Origin: Macrococcus sp. 19Msa1099
Lineage (GTDB): Bacteria > Bacillota > Bacilli > Staphylococcales > Staphylococcaceae
Assembly: GCA_019357535.2 (NCBI GenBank)
Contig: CP079955.1
Location: forward strand, 1,736,001-1,800,000
Direction: 5' to 3'
Length of the DNA stretch: 64,000 bases
In this document: positions 10,511 through 18,409 of the stretch, one piece after another
Numbering within the stretch: the first letter of the stretch is position 1
How the letters are laid out: every line of letters starts with the position of its first letter
Translations under genes and position numbers: made by a program
Notes under the pieces: model-generated
Told to the model about the DNA's origin: nothing
Seen by the model: only the letters and a program-made list of their open reading frames with translations
Database searches by the model: none

Positions 10511-10668
10511 GATTTGAATATAAATTTAGTGTCTCAACATACTCAATGCGTAGCACTATTTATGTTTATTCTATGTTTTAATCATTGTAACTTTATAAAT
10601 TTATCAATAGATATGTGATAGTCTATTTAAGCACCACACCTTTCATATGCAAAGAAGGTGCTAGTGTC

Positions 10669-10763
10669 ATGTTTGAAGTTGTTATATTCGTTTTACAGCA
10701 CTGATCTGTCCTATTATCACAGGACTAGCAGTAAACTACATCTATGATAAGATAAAAGGATAG
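10669..10763 (+). pseudogene. Frameshifted Fst/TxpA-like type I toxin remnant
   Basis: ATG begins MFEVVIFVL, then a stop. In the next frame the sequence continues as TALICPIITGLAVNYIYDKIKG and a stop, matching the small hydrophobic toxins of par/Fst-type loci. One missing base would restore a ~31-residue peptide with a single membrane segment. Upstream GCACC...GGTGC arms (10631-10662) form a 5' stem like that of toxin mRNAs. The expected bidirectional terminator follows but is split by the transposon (10767-10778 and 18199-18210). Family assignment is by pattern only. Confidence 0.6.
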
Positions 10764-10766
10764 ACA

Positions 10767-10778
10767 AAAACCCCACGT
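10767..10778 (+). terminator. Left arm of a terminator hairpin interrupted by the transposon
   Basis: AAAACCCCACGT here pairs perfectly with ACGTGGGGTTTT at 18199-18210. Without the insertion and one copy of the CGG duplication, the loop would be CGGCCA. This is the shared terminator expected for an Fst-type toxin and its antisense RNA. Confidence 0.75.
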
Positions 10779-10825
10779 CGGTGAAGTGCACCCCTAAAGT
10801 TGAACCTTAAAATTCAACTTTAGGG

Positions 10826-11353
10826 GTGTTTATTTTGAATAAAAAGCATGATCTTGATTTTAAATTAAAACTAATCAAAGAATATAAAGAAGGAAATATT
10901 GGTTATGATTCATTAAGTAACAAATATGATATCGATCTTTCACAACTAAAAACATGGACTTACCAATTTGATACCTTCGGTATTGACGGTCTTATATCCA
11001 GTATGACCAGAAAGAAATATTCAACAGATGAAAAATTAAGAATCATTCAGTATAGAATTACTAATCAACTTTCATATAAAGAAACTGCTAGAATCTTTGA
11101 TATTACTAATCCTACTTTAATAGCTCAGTGGCAGATGAAATACAATCAATATGGTATCCTAGGTTTAGAATCAAAACCGAAGGGTCGTGCGTCTAAAACT
11201 ATGAAAAATAAAAAGGTTGATAACACTAGTTTAAACGAAAGTGAACGACAAGAATTAATACGCTTACGTGAGGAAAACAGGAGATTAGAAATCGCAATTG
11301 CTCTCGAAAAAAAGTTACAATCCTTAGCTCGAAAAAATCAAACAAAGAAATAG
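10826..11353 (+). CDS. IS3-family transposase OrfA (left copy)
   Basis: 175 residues from GTG; the TTG at 10835, 8 bases after TAGGGG, is the alternative start. There are two helix-turn-helix regions (about 10-55 and 60-110) of the IS150 OrfA type, and a leucine-rich C-terminal helix (LIRLREENRRLEIAIALEKKL) for dimerisation. A_AAA_AAG at 11308-11314 is in frame, and the -1 frame stays open beyond it into OrfB, so a fused OrfAB transposase by programmed frameshift is expected. Confidence 0.9.
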   Translation: MFILNKKHDLDFKLKLIKEYKEGNIGYDSLSNKYDIDLSQLKTWTYQFDTFGIDGLISSMTRKKYSTDEKLRIIQYRITNQLSYKETARIFDITNPTLIAQWQMKYNQYGILGLESKPKGRASKTMKNKKVDNTSLNESERQELIRLREENRRLEIAIALEKKLQSLARKNQTKK

Positions 11354-11418
11354 TAGCTGCTATTATTGAGTTAAGGAATGAATCTAACTATAAGTTAAAA
11401 GAAATATTATCAGTAGCT

Positions 11419-12228
11419 ATGATAGCGAAAAGTGTATACCATTATTGGAAATTACGACTTAGTGTCACTAAACATAAAGACAATTATTTAATTACTTTGA
11501 TTAAAGAAATCATTAACAAACATAAAAATAGGATAGGTTATCGTACAGTAACCGACGAACTAAGAGAGTTAGGTTTTGTAGTTAACCATAAAAAAGTTCT
11601 TAGAATAATGAGAGAAAATAATTTACTTTGTACAAAGTTTAAGCATAGAAATAGAACATATAAGTCGTACAAAGGGAAAGTTGGCAAAACAGCTAAGAAT
11701 AAATTGAATCGCAGATTCGTAACTAATCGCCCATATCAAAAATTACTTACTGATGTAACACAATTCAACATTAAAAATGGAACTAAGCTATATCTGTCAA
11801 CAATTTTTGATGTATGTTCGAAAGAGATTATTTCTTATTCAATTAGTAAGCGTCCAACATTGGAATTCGTTATGGAATCATTGTTAAAAGCAATTAATGT
11901 AATTCCAGACCTTCCCTATAGAACTACAATCCATTCCGATCAAGGGTGGCAATATCAGCATAAATCTTGGGTACAATCTTTGAAAAAGAATAGAATTATT
12001 CAAAGCATGTCTAGAAAAGGTAATTGTCTTGATAATTCTCCGATGGAGAATTTCTTTGGTATTTTAAAACAAGAAATGTTTTATGGAGAAACATTTGATT
12101 CTTATGATGAACTAGAAGAGGAGATTATTGACTATATGGAGTATTATAATTTAGTCAGAAAGAAGAGAAAATTAAAAAGCAAGACTCCTGTAGAATACAG
12201 AAATCTTGCTTTAATGAAAGTAGCTTAA
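11419..12228 (+). CDS. IS3-family transposase OrfB, DDE integrase domain (left copy)
   Basis: 269 residues from ATG, with the open frame extending upstream to the slippery site at 11308. The HTH_21 segment NRIGYRTVTDELRELG is followed by the rve integrase core: LLTDVTQF (first Asp), IHSDQGWQY (second Asp) and the DNSPMENFFGILKQE region (Glu). It is normally made as part of OrfAB. The reading frame is intact. Confidence 0.93.
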   Translation: MIAKSVYHYWKLRLSVTKHKDNYLITLIKEIINKHKNRIGYRTVTDELRELGFVVNHKKVLRIMRENNLLCTKFKHRNRTYKSYKGKVGKTAKNKLNRRFVTNRPYQKLLTDVTQFNIKNGTKLYLSTIFDVCSKEIISYSISKRPTLEFVMESLLKAINVIPDLPYRTTIHSDQGWQYQHKSWVQSLKKNRIIQSMSRKGNCLDNSPMENFFGILKQEMFYGETFDSYDELEEEIIDYMEYYNLVRKKRKLKSKTPVEYRNLALMKVA

Positions 12229-12258
12229 TAAAAAGTTCAACTTTTTGGGTTCACTACA

Positions 12259-12381
12259 AAAGAAGGCACTCTCTTCGGGTTTTCGGTCTGTACTGAAATC
12301 AAGGTATTATTGGGAATCCCAGCTTAAATCATAGATACCGTAAGGGATTTTATTCTTTATTTAAAACTTTGCAACAGAACC
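12259..12381 (-). repeat. 123-bp inverted repeat with an IS6-family terminus (left)
   Basis: Begins exactly at the IS end and finishes at GCAACAGAACC, the complement of GGTTCTGTTGC, which is the terminal repeat of IS6-family elements (IS431/IS257, IS1216, ISS1). A perfect inverted copy lies at 16593-16715. No transposase coding part remains. Confidence 0.85.
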
Positions 12382-12400
12382 TTTTATACCTTATTAGCTT

Positions 12401-12715
12401 TTATTGTTCTTGTTCATTGATATGAGTTAAGACTTGTTCGAGAATACTGAAAACATGAAGATCATCAAGACTGTAAACCATGCTTTTCCCTTCTCTTCTT
12501 GCCTTCACTAAACGTGAATCTTTCAATATTTTTAGTTGGTGTGAAATCGCGGACTGTTCCATATCCAATGCAAGCACAATGTTTCCAACACTGAGCTCTT
12601 CTTTCTGTAAAAGAAAGAGAATTGACAAGCGTGTAGGGTCACTAATCACTTTGAATACTTTGCTTATTGATTGGATCTTCTCTTTATTGATTGGCGAAGT
12701 TGTTGATGTATCCAT
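12401..12715 (-). CDS. ArsR/SmtB-family metal-sensing repressor (CzrA-like)
   Basis: 104 residues with a winged helix-turn-helix (VGNIVLALDMEQSAISHQLKILKDSRLV, 43-70). The C-terminal helix carries the alpha5 metal-site pattern of CzrA: Asp85, His87, His98 and, in place of the last His, Glu101. No alpha3 cysteines are present, so Zn(II)/Co(II)-type sensing is more likely than Cd/Pb; this is inference. It is divergent from the P1B-4 ATPase, and a palindromic operator lies at that gene's promoter. It probably represses the pump until metal binds. Confidence 0.85.
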   Translation of the reverse strand: MDTSTTSPINKEKIQSISKVFKVISDPTRLSILFLLQKEELSVGNIVLALDMEQSAISHQLKILKDSRLVKARREGKSMVYSLDDLHVFSILEQVLTHINEQEQ

Positions 12716-12858
12716 ATGATCTTATTCCTCTCACATGATTTTCCATTCATATATATATAATACCACATGAGTAAAACGATGCTAGTTTTTTGTTTATAGA
12801 CAAAATTAAGACTTTTGTATCAGCAATAGTAGTCCATTTGAATAAGAAGCATCTTGTC

Positions 12859-12887
12859 TTGACAAAACTCATACAGTGAGTTAATAT
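12859..12887 (+). promoter_or_regulatory. Sigma-A promoter of the metal ATPase
   Basis: TTGACA (12859-12864), 17 bp, TAATAT (12882-12887): a near-consensus promoter pointing at the ATPase gene. Confidence 0.85.
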
Positions 12888-12899
12888 GATTTTGTAAAC

Positions 12900-12919
12900 A
12901 TATGAATGTAACTTCATAT
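12900..12919 (+). promoter_or_regulatory. ArsR-type operator
   Basis: ATATGAATGTAACTTCATAT is a perfect 7-6-7 inverted repeat with the form of ArsR/SmtB operators. It lies about 5 bp after the expected transcription start, so a bound repressor would block the ATPase transcript. The 12920-13082 leader also holds a CCTTGC/GCAAGG stem of unknown role. Confidence 0.75.
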
Positions 12920-13082
12920 CTTTATCATAATCATTCCGATTTACAAATAAAAGGAGATGGAGACTGGATAAGCCCAAACCATATGAATCCTTGCCTTACT
13001 TAAGCAAACAAACGAGCTCAGAATTTGCAAGGCACAAAAAAGTCAACAAAAATCAAAGAAATTTAATAGAAAGGTGATAGAA

Positions 13083-15008
13083 ATGGAAACTACCAAAGAG
13101 CAACATTCACAGGAAAAAGAGAAACATAACCACGACCATGATCACAATCACGGGAAGATGCCTATTATTCTATACTTTATTGGTTTGGCATTGGCAATTG
13201 TTGCATTGTTCTTAAGTGGAGAATATCAATTAACTAAAAACATCATGTTCTCACTCGCCACAATTAGTGCGGGCTATCATGTCATTGTTCTGGAAGGTCT
13301 TGGAGAGACAATTGAGAATACAAAAGCAAATAATAAGTTTACGCCTAATTCTCATATTTTAATGGGATTAGCGGCTATAGGAGCTTCAGCGATAGGGAAT
13401 TTTTGGGAAGGAACGTTGTTGATTCTCATTTTTTCAGGCGCACATTTCCTGGAAGATTACGCTGAAGGAAGAAGTAGACGAGAAATAACGAAATTACTCG
13501 AAATGAACCCAACAACTGCTCGGTTAATTTTGCCTGATGGGAATACAAAGATTGTTGACGTCAGTGAATTAACAGTTGGGGACCAACTTCAAGTACTAAA
13601 CGGTGACCAAGTACCCATTGATGGAGTCATTTTATCTGGCTCTACTTCCATTGATGAATCGTCTATTAATGGTGAAAGTATACCCAATGAAAAAACAAAA
13701 GGAGATACCGTTTTTGGGAGTACGATTAATGGGACAGGCACATTTACAATGGAAGTCACCAAAGAAAACGAAGATACAGTATTTTCAAAAATTTTACAAT
13801 TAGTGAACCAGAACCAAGATAATCAAACAAAAGCTGCGAGTATTATCCAAAAATTCGAACCGAAATACGTCACAGTTGTTTTAATTGCCATTCCCCTGTT
13901 CGTGTTATTGGCTCCTGTTCTACTTGATTGGACATGGTCACAAAGTATTTATAGGGGATTGGTTCTTTTAGTTGCAGCTTCACCCTGTGCTTTAGCAGCA
14001 GCTACCGTATCGGTAACCTTATCAACAACCTCTAACCTGGCCAAAAAAGGTGTCCTTTCAAAAGGTAGTTCTTATCTGTCTCAATTAGCTGATACTCAAG
14101 CAATTGCGTTTGATAAGACGGGAACTTTGACCAAAGGAAAACCAGAAGTAACCAATTATTATTTTGCCGATTCTGTGAATGAAGAAAATATTATTGATAT
14201 CGTAGTGGCTCTTGAAAAAGAATCCAATCACCCTTTAGCAGATGCCATTCTAAGAAAGTTTGAACAAAAAAATAAGCTTACCATTGAAGTAGAAAATCAG
14301 ATTGGTAAAGGGTTGACGGGAGATTATAACGGAAGAAATTATCGGATTGGAAAACCAACTTCGTTTGACAATGTTGAAAATGAATATATTCGTTTAAATA
14401 AGGAATGGGCATCAGAAGGTAAGACAGTCGTATACGTAGCAGAAGATGAGAATGTCATTGGACTTATAGCTCTCATGGACATTCCAAGTGAACATGCAAA
14501 AGAAACTATTAATTACTTTAAAGAACACGGCATACACACCACTTTAATTACTGGTGACTCAGAAATGACAGGAAAAGCAGTTGCAGAACAATTAGGAATA
14601 GATGAAGTAATCGCGAATGTCATGCCAGAAGATAAATCTCGAATTATTGACGAGCAAAAAGAGAAATACGGCGTAACAGCAATGGTGGGTGATGGTGTAA
14701 ATGATGCCCCTGCCCTTGTTAATGCAGATGTAGGTATTGCCATGGGGGAAGGAACAGATGTAGCAGTAGAAGTGTCTGATTTGGTTTTAATGCAGAATAA
14801 TTTATCCAAATTGGTACAATCTCATAATATTGCAACCAAAATGAATCGTGTCATTTGGCAAAATATTTTTTTCTCAATGGCCGTTGTTGTCTTTTTAATT
14901 ATTGCTAGTTTCTTAGGTTTGACGGATATTGCAATTAGTGTCTTCCTTCATGAAGGAAGTACGTTGGTCGTTATTCTGAATGGACTTCGTTTATTAAAAT
15001 CTAATTAA
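13083..15008 (+). CDS. P1B-4-type heavy-metal translocating ATPase
   Basis: 641 residues. A His-rich N-terminus (HNHDHDHNHG) replaces the usual CxxC metal domain. The membrane motif is SPC (300-302), not CPC, and HEGST lies near residue 623 in the last helix; both define subgroup P1B-4 (Co/Zn/Fe efflux pumps such as CoaT, PfeT, FrvA and ZosA). The phosphorylation site is DKTGTLTKG with Asp344; GDGVNDAPA is present. The ATG at 13083 follows AAAGGTG at 6 bases and is preferred to the GTG at 13074. The adjacent ArsR gene and operator suggest metal-induced efflux. Confidence 0.93.
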   Translation: METTKEQHSQEKEKHNHDHDHNHGKMPIILYFIGLALAIVALFLSGEYQLTKNIMFSLATISAGYHVIVLEGLGETIENTKANNKFTPNSHILMGLAAIGASAIGNFWEGTLLILIFSGAHFLEDYAEGRSRREITKLLEMNPTTARLILPDGNTKIVDVSELTVGDQLQVLNGDQVPIDGVILSGSTSIDESSINGESIPNEKTKGDTVFGSTINGTGTFTMEVTKENEDTVFSKILQLVNQNQDNQTKAASIIQKFEPKYVTVVLIAIPLFVLLAPVLLDWTWSQSIYRGLVLLVAASPCALAAATVSVTLSTTSNLAKKGVLSKGSSYLSQLADTQAIAFDKTGTLTKGKPEVTNYYFADSVNEENIIDIVVALEKESNHPLADAILRKFEQKNKLTIEVENQIGKGLTGDYNGRNYRIGKPTSFDNVENEYIRLNKEWASEGKTVVYVAEDENVIGLIALMDIPSEHAKETINYFKEHGIHTTLITGDSEMTGKAVAEQLGIDEVIANVMPEDKSRIIDEQKEKYGVTAMVGDGVNDAPALVNADVGIAMGEGTDVAVEVSDLVLMQNNLSKLVQSHNIATKMNRVIWQNIFFSMAVVVFLIIASFLGLTDIAISVFLHEGSTLVVILNGLRLLKSN

Positions 15009-15060
15009 TTCTATCAAAACCCATAAAGCTAGGGTATAGTAATAACTGTCTGAAGTTAAT

Positions 15061-15100
15061 ATGCCTTTAACGTTCTAAAAACGTTAGAGGCATATTTTTT
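15061..15100 (+). terminator. Terminator of the metal ATPase gene
   Basis: ATGCCTTTAACGTT stem with arms AACGTT/AACGTT and ATGCC/GGCAT, followed by TTTTTT. Confidence 0.85.
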
Positions 15101-15109
15101 ATAAATTAC

Positions 15110-15250
15110 TTTGTCTCAAAAATAATCGATTATGATACGATTTTTAAGGACTGTTTTTTTACTAAAAAAGTAGTCCTTTTCAGTATCAAAACTTTTTTCT
15201 TTATGTATGAATCTTTAACCACCATTTATGATACAATAAAATCAAAAAAA
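15110..15250 (+). other. Possible res site upstream of the recombinase
   Basis: The spacer holds repeated TATGATAC motifs (near 15130 and 15229) and a GACT..AGTC inverted repeat around 15148-15175. Subsites of this kind precede serine resolvase genes, so this is a candidate recombination and autoregulation site. Exact limits cannot be set by eye. Confidence 0.4.
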
Positions 15251-15261
15251 GGATGAGTTTT

Positions 15262-15813
15262 ATGAATGGATATATATATGGCTATGCTAGAGTGAGTACA
15301 CGATCACAAGAGTTAAACCGACAACTAGATTTACTCAATGAACAAAATTGCAATGAGATCCTTACTGAAAAAATGACTGGAACAAAATCCGATCGGCCTC
15401 AGCTGAACCGACTAAAAGATAAGATACGCCCTGGAGACACAGTTATAGTGGAAAGTTTCTCGCGTCTAGGTCGTAGTACTAAAGATTTAATTGATCTCGT
15501 TACTTACTTTGAAGAGCATAAAGTGAAGCTTGTAAGTCTGAAAGAAAACTTCGATACTAGTACACCCCAAGGACGCTTAATGATGACCGTTTTCCAAGCA
15601 TTCAGTCAGTTTGAGCGTGATTTGATTGTAGAGCGTACGAAAGAAGGTTTAAAAAGCGCGCGGGCTAGAGGTAGAAAAGGTGGTCGCCCACGCGTTAATC
15701 AACGAGATATTGAAAGAGCAGTGAAACTATATGACAGTCAGGAATATAGTGTAAAAGAAATTACGGAAATGACTGGTATTAGTAAAGCTACACTCTATCG
15801 ATATTTAAAATAG
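15262..15813 (+). CDS. Serine recombinase (resolvase/invertase family)
   Basis: 183 residues, the size of small Tn3-type resolvases. The catalytic region begins YGYARVSTRSQ with the nucleophilic Ser near residue 11; ESFSRLGRSTKDLIDL and FSQFERDLIVERTKEGL follow. A helix-turn-helix lies at the C-terminus (YSVKEITEMTGISKATLYRYLK). The ATG at 15262 lies 8 bases after AAAAAGGA; the ATG at 15253 is too close. It resembles the Bin3/Tn552 resolvases of staphylococcal plasmids and probably came with the metal-resistance cargo. Confidence 0.92.
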   Translation: MNGYIYGYARVSTRSQELNRQLDLLNEQNCNEILTEKMTGTKSDRPQLNRLKDKIRPGDTVIVESFSRLGRSTKDLIDLVTYFEEHKVKLVSLKENFDTSTPQGRLMMTVFQAFSQFERDLIVERTKEGLKSARARGRKGGRPRVNQRDIERAVKLYDSQEYSVKEITEMTGISKATLYRYLK

Positions 15814-15820
15814 TAAAAAA

Positions 15821-15893
15821 AAAAGCATTTTAAGGCAGTTTCGAATCTCCGAGTGGATGACTCTCCACGAAACAGTCTTAAAATGCGTTTTAG
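15821..15893 (+). terminator. Long terminator hairpin after the recombinase
   Basis: Arms AAAAGCATTTTAAG and CTTAAAATGCGTTTT, with an inner GTTTCG/CGAAAC stem and a GTGG/CCAC tip. The ~30-bp imperfect stem could stop transcripts from either side. Confidence 0.75.
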
Positions 15894-15922
15894 TTTATTC
15901 GATTCTACAGATATTATATAAC

Positions 15923-16030
15923 TCAATTGTATTCTTTACGTATATCTACATCTTTATACCAATCTAAATGAGGAGCCAGTTCTAACTCTGGCATATCAGG
16001 GTATCCTGACCCTCTAAATGCTTCTACCAC
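15923..16030 (-). pseudogene. 3' fragment of an unidentified gene
   Basis: An open frame ending GYPDMPELELAPHLDWYKDV...KEYN and a stop, with no start. It joins in another frame to the truncated PTS EIIA fragment upstream. It looks like the C-terminal ~30 codons of an enzyme gene left by a deletion; the family is not recognised. Confidence 0.45.
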
Positions 16031-16592
16031 TAATCGGTGAATATACCTCTTTTATATTAGGTCTAATAGCAAAACCATCCCCTAACATTTTCTGAGAAAA
16101 CACATCATCTTTCACCTCTGTAATTGGAACAAATACCCCTGTATTTATGCTATGTAGGGTTAATTGGTTCGTCTTCTTTTTAAATTTTTAAAATAAATTC
16201 ACACTTTATCTTCCCTTCAAAGAAACAATTACTCCATTTCTAGTAATTCTCTCATTTCTGTCTTATAGACTGCTGCTTTATTACCATAAATAATTTGAAT
16301 ACCAGATGGAACATTAACAACACCATTTGCCCCTAGTTTTTCCGTGAAATGAGTACTTGATTCAATTTTACTTGGCTCTTTTAAAGTTATTCTCAAACGT
16401 GTAAAACAAGCATCTACTTTTTCAATATTATCTTTACCACCGACAGCAACAATGATCGCTTCTAAAAGCTCTTTAGAATCTGTAGTATTTTCAACAGTAC
16501 CAGAAATAACAACATCCTCTACTTCTCTACCTGGAGTTTTTAAATTCCATTTAATAATAGCAAATTTAAAAATAAAATAATATAAACAAAAA
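16013..16592 (-). pseudogene. Remnant of a glucose-type PTS EIICBA gene
   Basis: Read on the minus strand from the IS6-type end, the sequence gives the end of EIIC (IIKWNLKTPGRE), then a full EIIB domain with its phosphorylated-Cys motif VDACFTRLRITL and a stop at 16229. In another frame follows the start of EIIA (FVPITEVKDDVFSQKMLGDGF, then SPISG) before it breaks off. No EIIC body, start codon or EIIA active-site His is left. The gene was cut on one side by the IS6-type element and on the other by a deletion. Confidence 0.8.
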
Positions 16593-16715
16593 GGTTCTGT
16601 TGCAAAGTTTTAAATAAAGAATAAAATCCCTTACGGTATCTATGATTTAAGCTGGGATTCCCAATAATACCTTGATTTCAGTACAGACCGAAAACCCGAA
16701 GAGAGTGCCTTCTTT
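16593..16715 (+). repeat. 123-bp inverted repeat with an IS6-family terminus (right)
   Basis: Starts GGTTCTGTTGCAAAGTTTTA and runs into the left end of the second IS3 copy. It is a perfect reverse complement of 12259-12381. Both copies stop exactly at an IS3-element boundary. Confidence 0.85.
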
Positions 16716-16759
16716 TGAAGTGCACCCCTAAAGTTGAACCTTAAAATTCAACTTTAGGG

Positions 16760-17287
16760 GTGTTTATTTTAAATAAAAAGCATGATCTTGATTTTAAATT
16801 AAAACTAATCAAAGAATATAAAGAAGGAAATATTGGTTATGATTCATTAAGTAACAAATATGATATCGATCCTTCACAACTAAAAACATGGACTTACCAA
16901 TTTGATACCTTCGGTATTGACGGTCTTATATCCAGTATGACCAGAAAGAAATATTCAACAGATGAAAAATTAAGAATCATTCAGTATAGAATTACTAATC
17001 AACTTTCATATAAAGAAACTGCTAGAATCTTTGATATTACTAATCCTACTTTAATAGCTCAGTGGCAGATGAAATACAATCAATATGGTATCCTAGGTTT
17101 AGAATCAAAACCGAAGGGTCGTGCGTCTAAAACTATGAAAAATAAAAAGGTTGATAACACTAGTTTAAACGAAAGTGAACGACAAGAATTAATACGCTTA
17201 CGTGAGGAAAACAGGAGATTAGAAATCGCAATTGCTCTCGAAAAAAAGTTACAATCCTTAGCTCGAAAAAATCAAACAAAGAAATAG
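16760..17287 (+). CDS. IS3-family transposase OrfA (right copy)
   Basis: 175 residues from GTG, differing from the left copy by DPS instead of DLS near residue 38 and by TTA in place of the possible TTG initiator at codon 4. If TTG is the real start in this family, this copy would initiate poorly; if GTG is used, only a Leu-to-Phe-type change of no consequence results. The slippery A_AAA_AAG is retained. Confidence 0.88.
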   Translation: MFILNKKHDLDFKLKLIKEYKEGNIGYDSLSNKYDIDPSQLKTWTYQFDTFGIDGLISSMTRKKYSTDEKLRIIQYRITNQLSYKETARIFDITNPTLIAQWQMKYNQYGILGLESKPKGRASKTMKNKKVDNTSLNESERQELIRLREENRRLEIAIALEKKLQSLARKNQTKK

Positions 17288-17352
17288 TAGCTGCTATTAT
17301 TGAGTTAAGGAATGAATCTAACTATAAGTTAAAAGAAATATTATCAGTAGCT

Positions 17353-18162
17353 ATGATAGCGAAAAGTGTATACCATTATTGGAAATTACGACTTAGTGTC
17401 ACTAAACATAAAGACAATTATTTAATTACTTTGATTAAAGAAATCATTAACAAACATAAAAATAGGATAGGTTATCGTACAGTAACCGACGAACTAAGAG
17501 AGTTAGGTTTTGTAGTTAACCATAAAAAAGTTCTTAGAATAATGAGAGAAAATAATTTACTTTGTACAAAGTTTAAGCATAGAAATAGAACATATAAGTC
17601 GTACAAAGGGAAAGTTGGCAAAACAGCTAAGAATAAATTGAATCGCAGATTCGTAACTAATCGCCCATATCAAAAATTACTTACTGATGTAACACAATTC
17701 AACATTAAAAATGGAACTAAGCTATATCTGTCAACAATTTTTGATGTATGTTCGAAAGAGATTATTTCTTATTCAATTAGTAAGCGTCCAACATTGGAAT
17801 TCGTTATGGAATCATTGTTAAAAGCAATTAATGTAATTCCAGACCTTCCCTATAGAACTACAATCCATTCCGATCAAGGGTGGCAATATCAGCATAAATC
17901 TTGGGTACAATCTTTGAAAAAGAATAGAATTATTCAAAGCATGTCTAGAAAAGGTAATTGTCTTGATAATTCTCCGATGGAGAATTTCTTTGGTATTTTA
18001 AAACAAGAAATGTTTTATGGAGAAACATTTGATTCTTATGATGAACTAGAAGAGGAGATTATTGACTATATGGAGTATTATAATTTAGTCAGAAAGAAGA
18101 GAAAATTAAAAAGCAAGACTCCTGTAGAATACAGAAATCTTGCTTTAATGAAAGTAGCTTAA
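17353..18162 (+). CDS. IS3-family transposase OrfB, DDE integrase domain (right copy)
   Basis: 269 residues, identical in translation to the OrfB of the left copy, with the DDE core TDVTQF, IHSDQGWQY and NSPMENFFG. Intact, and expected to be produced as OrfAB through -1 frameshifting within OrfA. Confidence 0.93.
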   Translation: MIAKSVYHYWKLRLSVTKHKDNYLITLIKEIINKHKNRIGYRTVTDELRELGFVVNHKKVLRIMRENNLLCTKFKHRNRTYKSYKGKVGKTAKNKLNRRFVTNRPYQKLLTDVTQFNIKNGTKLYLSTIFDVCSKEIISYSISKRPTLEFVMESLLKAINVIPDLPYRTTIHSDQGWQYQHKSWVQSLKKNRIIQSMSRKGNCLDNSPMENFFGILKQEMFYGETFDSYDELEEEIIDYMEYYNLVRKKRKLKSKTPVEYRNLALMKVA

Positions 18163-18198
18163 TAAAAAGTTCAACTTTTTGGGTTCACTACACGGCCA

Positions 18199-18210
18199 AC
18201 GTGGGGTTTT
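18199..18210 (+). terminator. Right arm of the interrupted Fst-type terminator
   Basis: ACGTGGGGTTTT, the perfect partner of 10767-10778. The following 18211-18410 has no convincing gene on either strand; on the minus strand an antisense RNA toward this terminator would be expected by analogy with par loci, but I could not identify its promoter with confidence. Confidence 0.7.
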
Positions 18211-18409
18211 CTGATGTTATGATGATATTTATTATATTCGTTAATATAATTCTAACATATTATTATATAATGTCAGAATTATTCATTTCTCCTTTTTCTT
18301 CTTATTCATATATAAAATTGCCACAAATACCGGAAAAAGAATTAGCATCAGTGCTAATTCATTGTTCTCTCTCCTTTAATCGAAGTTATATATCATACAG
18401 ATACCTTAA

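Larger units (their letters stand above)
10782..12258 (+). mobile_element. IS3-family (IS150-group) insertion sequence, left copy
   Basis: 1477 bp with imperfect terminal repeats TGAAGTGCACCCCTAAAGTT and TGTAGTGAACCCAAAAAGTT, starting TG and ending CA. It holds two overlapping reading frames joined by a slippery A_AAA_AAG. The copy at 16716-18192 has the same length and is nearly identical. Confidence 0.92.
10782..18192 (+). mobile_element. Composite transposon bounded by two direct IS3-family copies
   Basis: A 7.4-kb unit with 1477-bp IS copies at both ends in the same orientation. CGG occurs immediately outside each end (10779-10781 and 18193-18195), the 3-bp target duplication expected of IS150-group elements, so the whole unit appears to have moved as one. 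Cargo: ArsR repressor, P1B-4 metal ATPase, serine recombinase and PTS gene debris, bracketed by 123-bp inverted repeats ending in an IS6-family terminus. Confidence 0.82.
16716..18192 (+). mobile_element. IS3-family (IS150-group) insertion sequence, right copy
   Basis: 1477 bp, the same length, ends and orientation as 10782-12258. Two differences were noticed near the 5' end: TTTTGAAT to TTTTAAAT, which destroys the TTG codon, and CTT to CCT (Leu to Pro) in OrfA. Confidence 0.92.
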
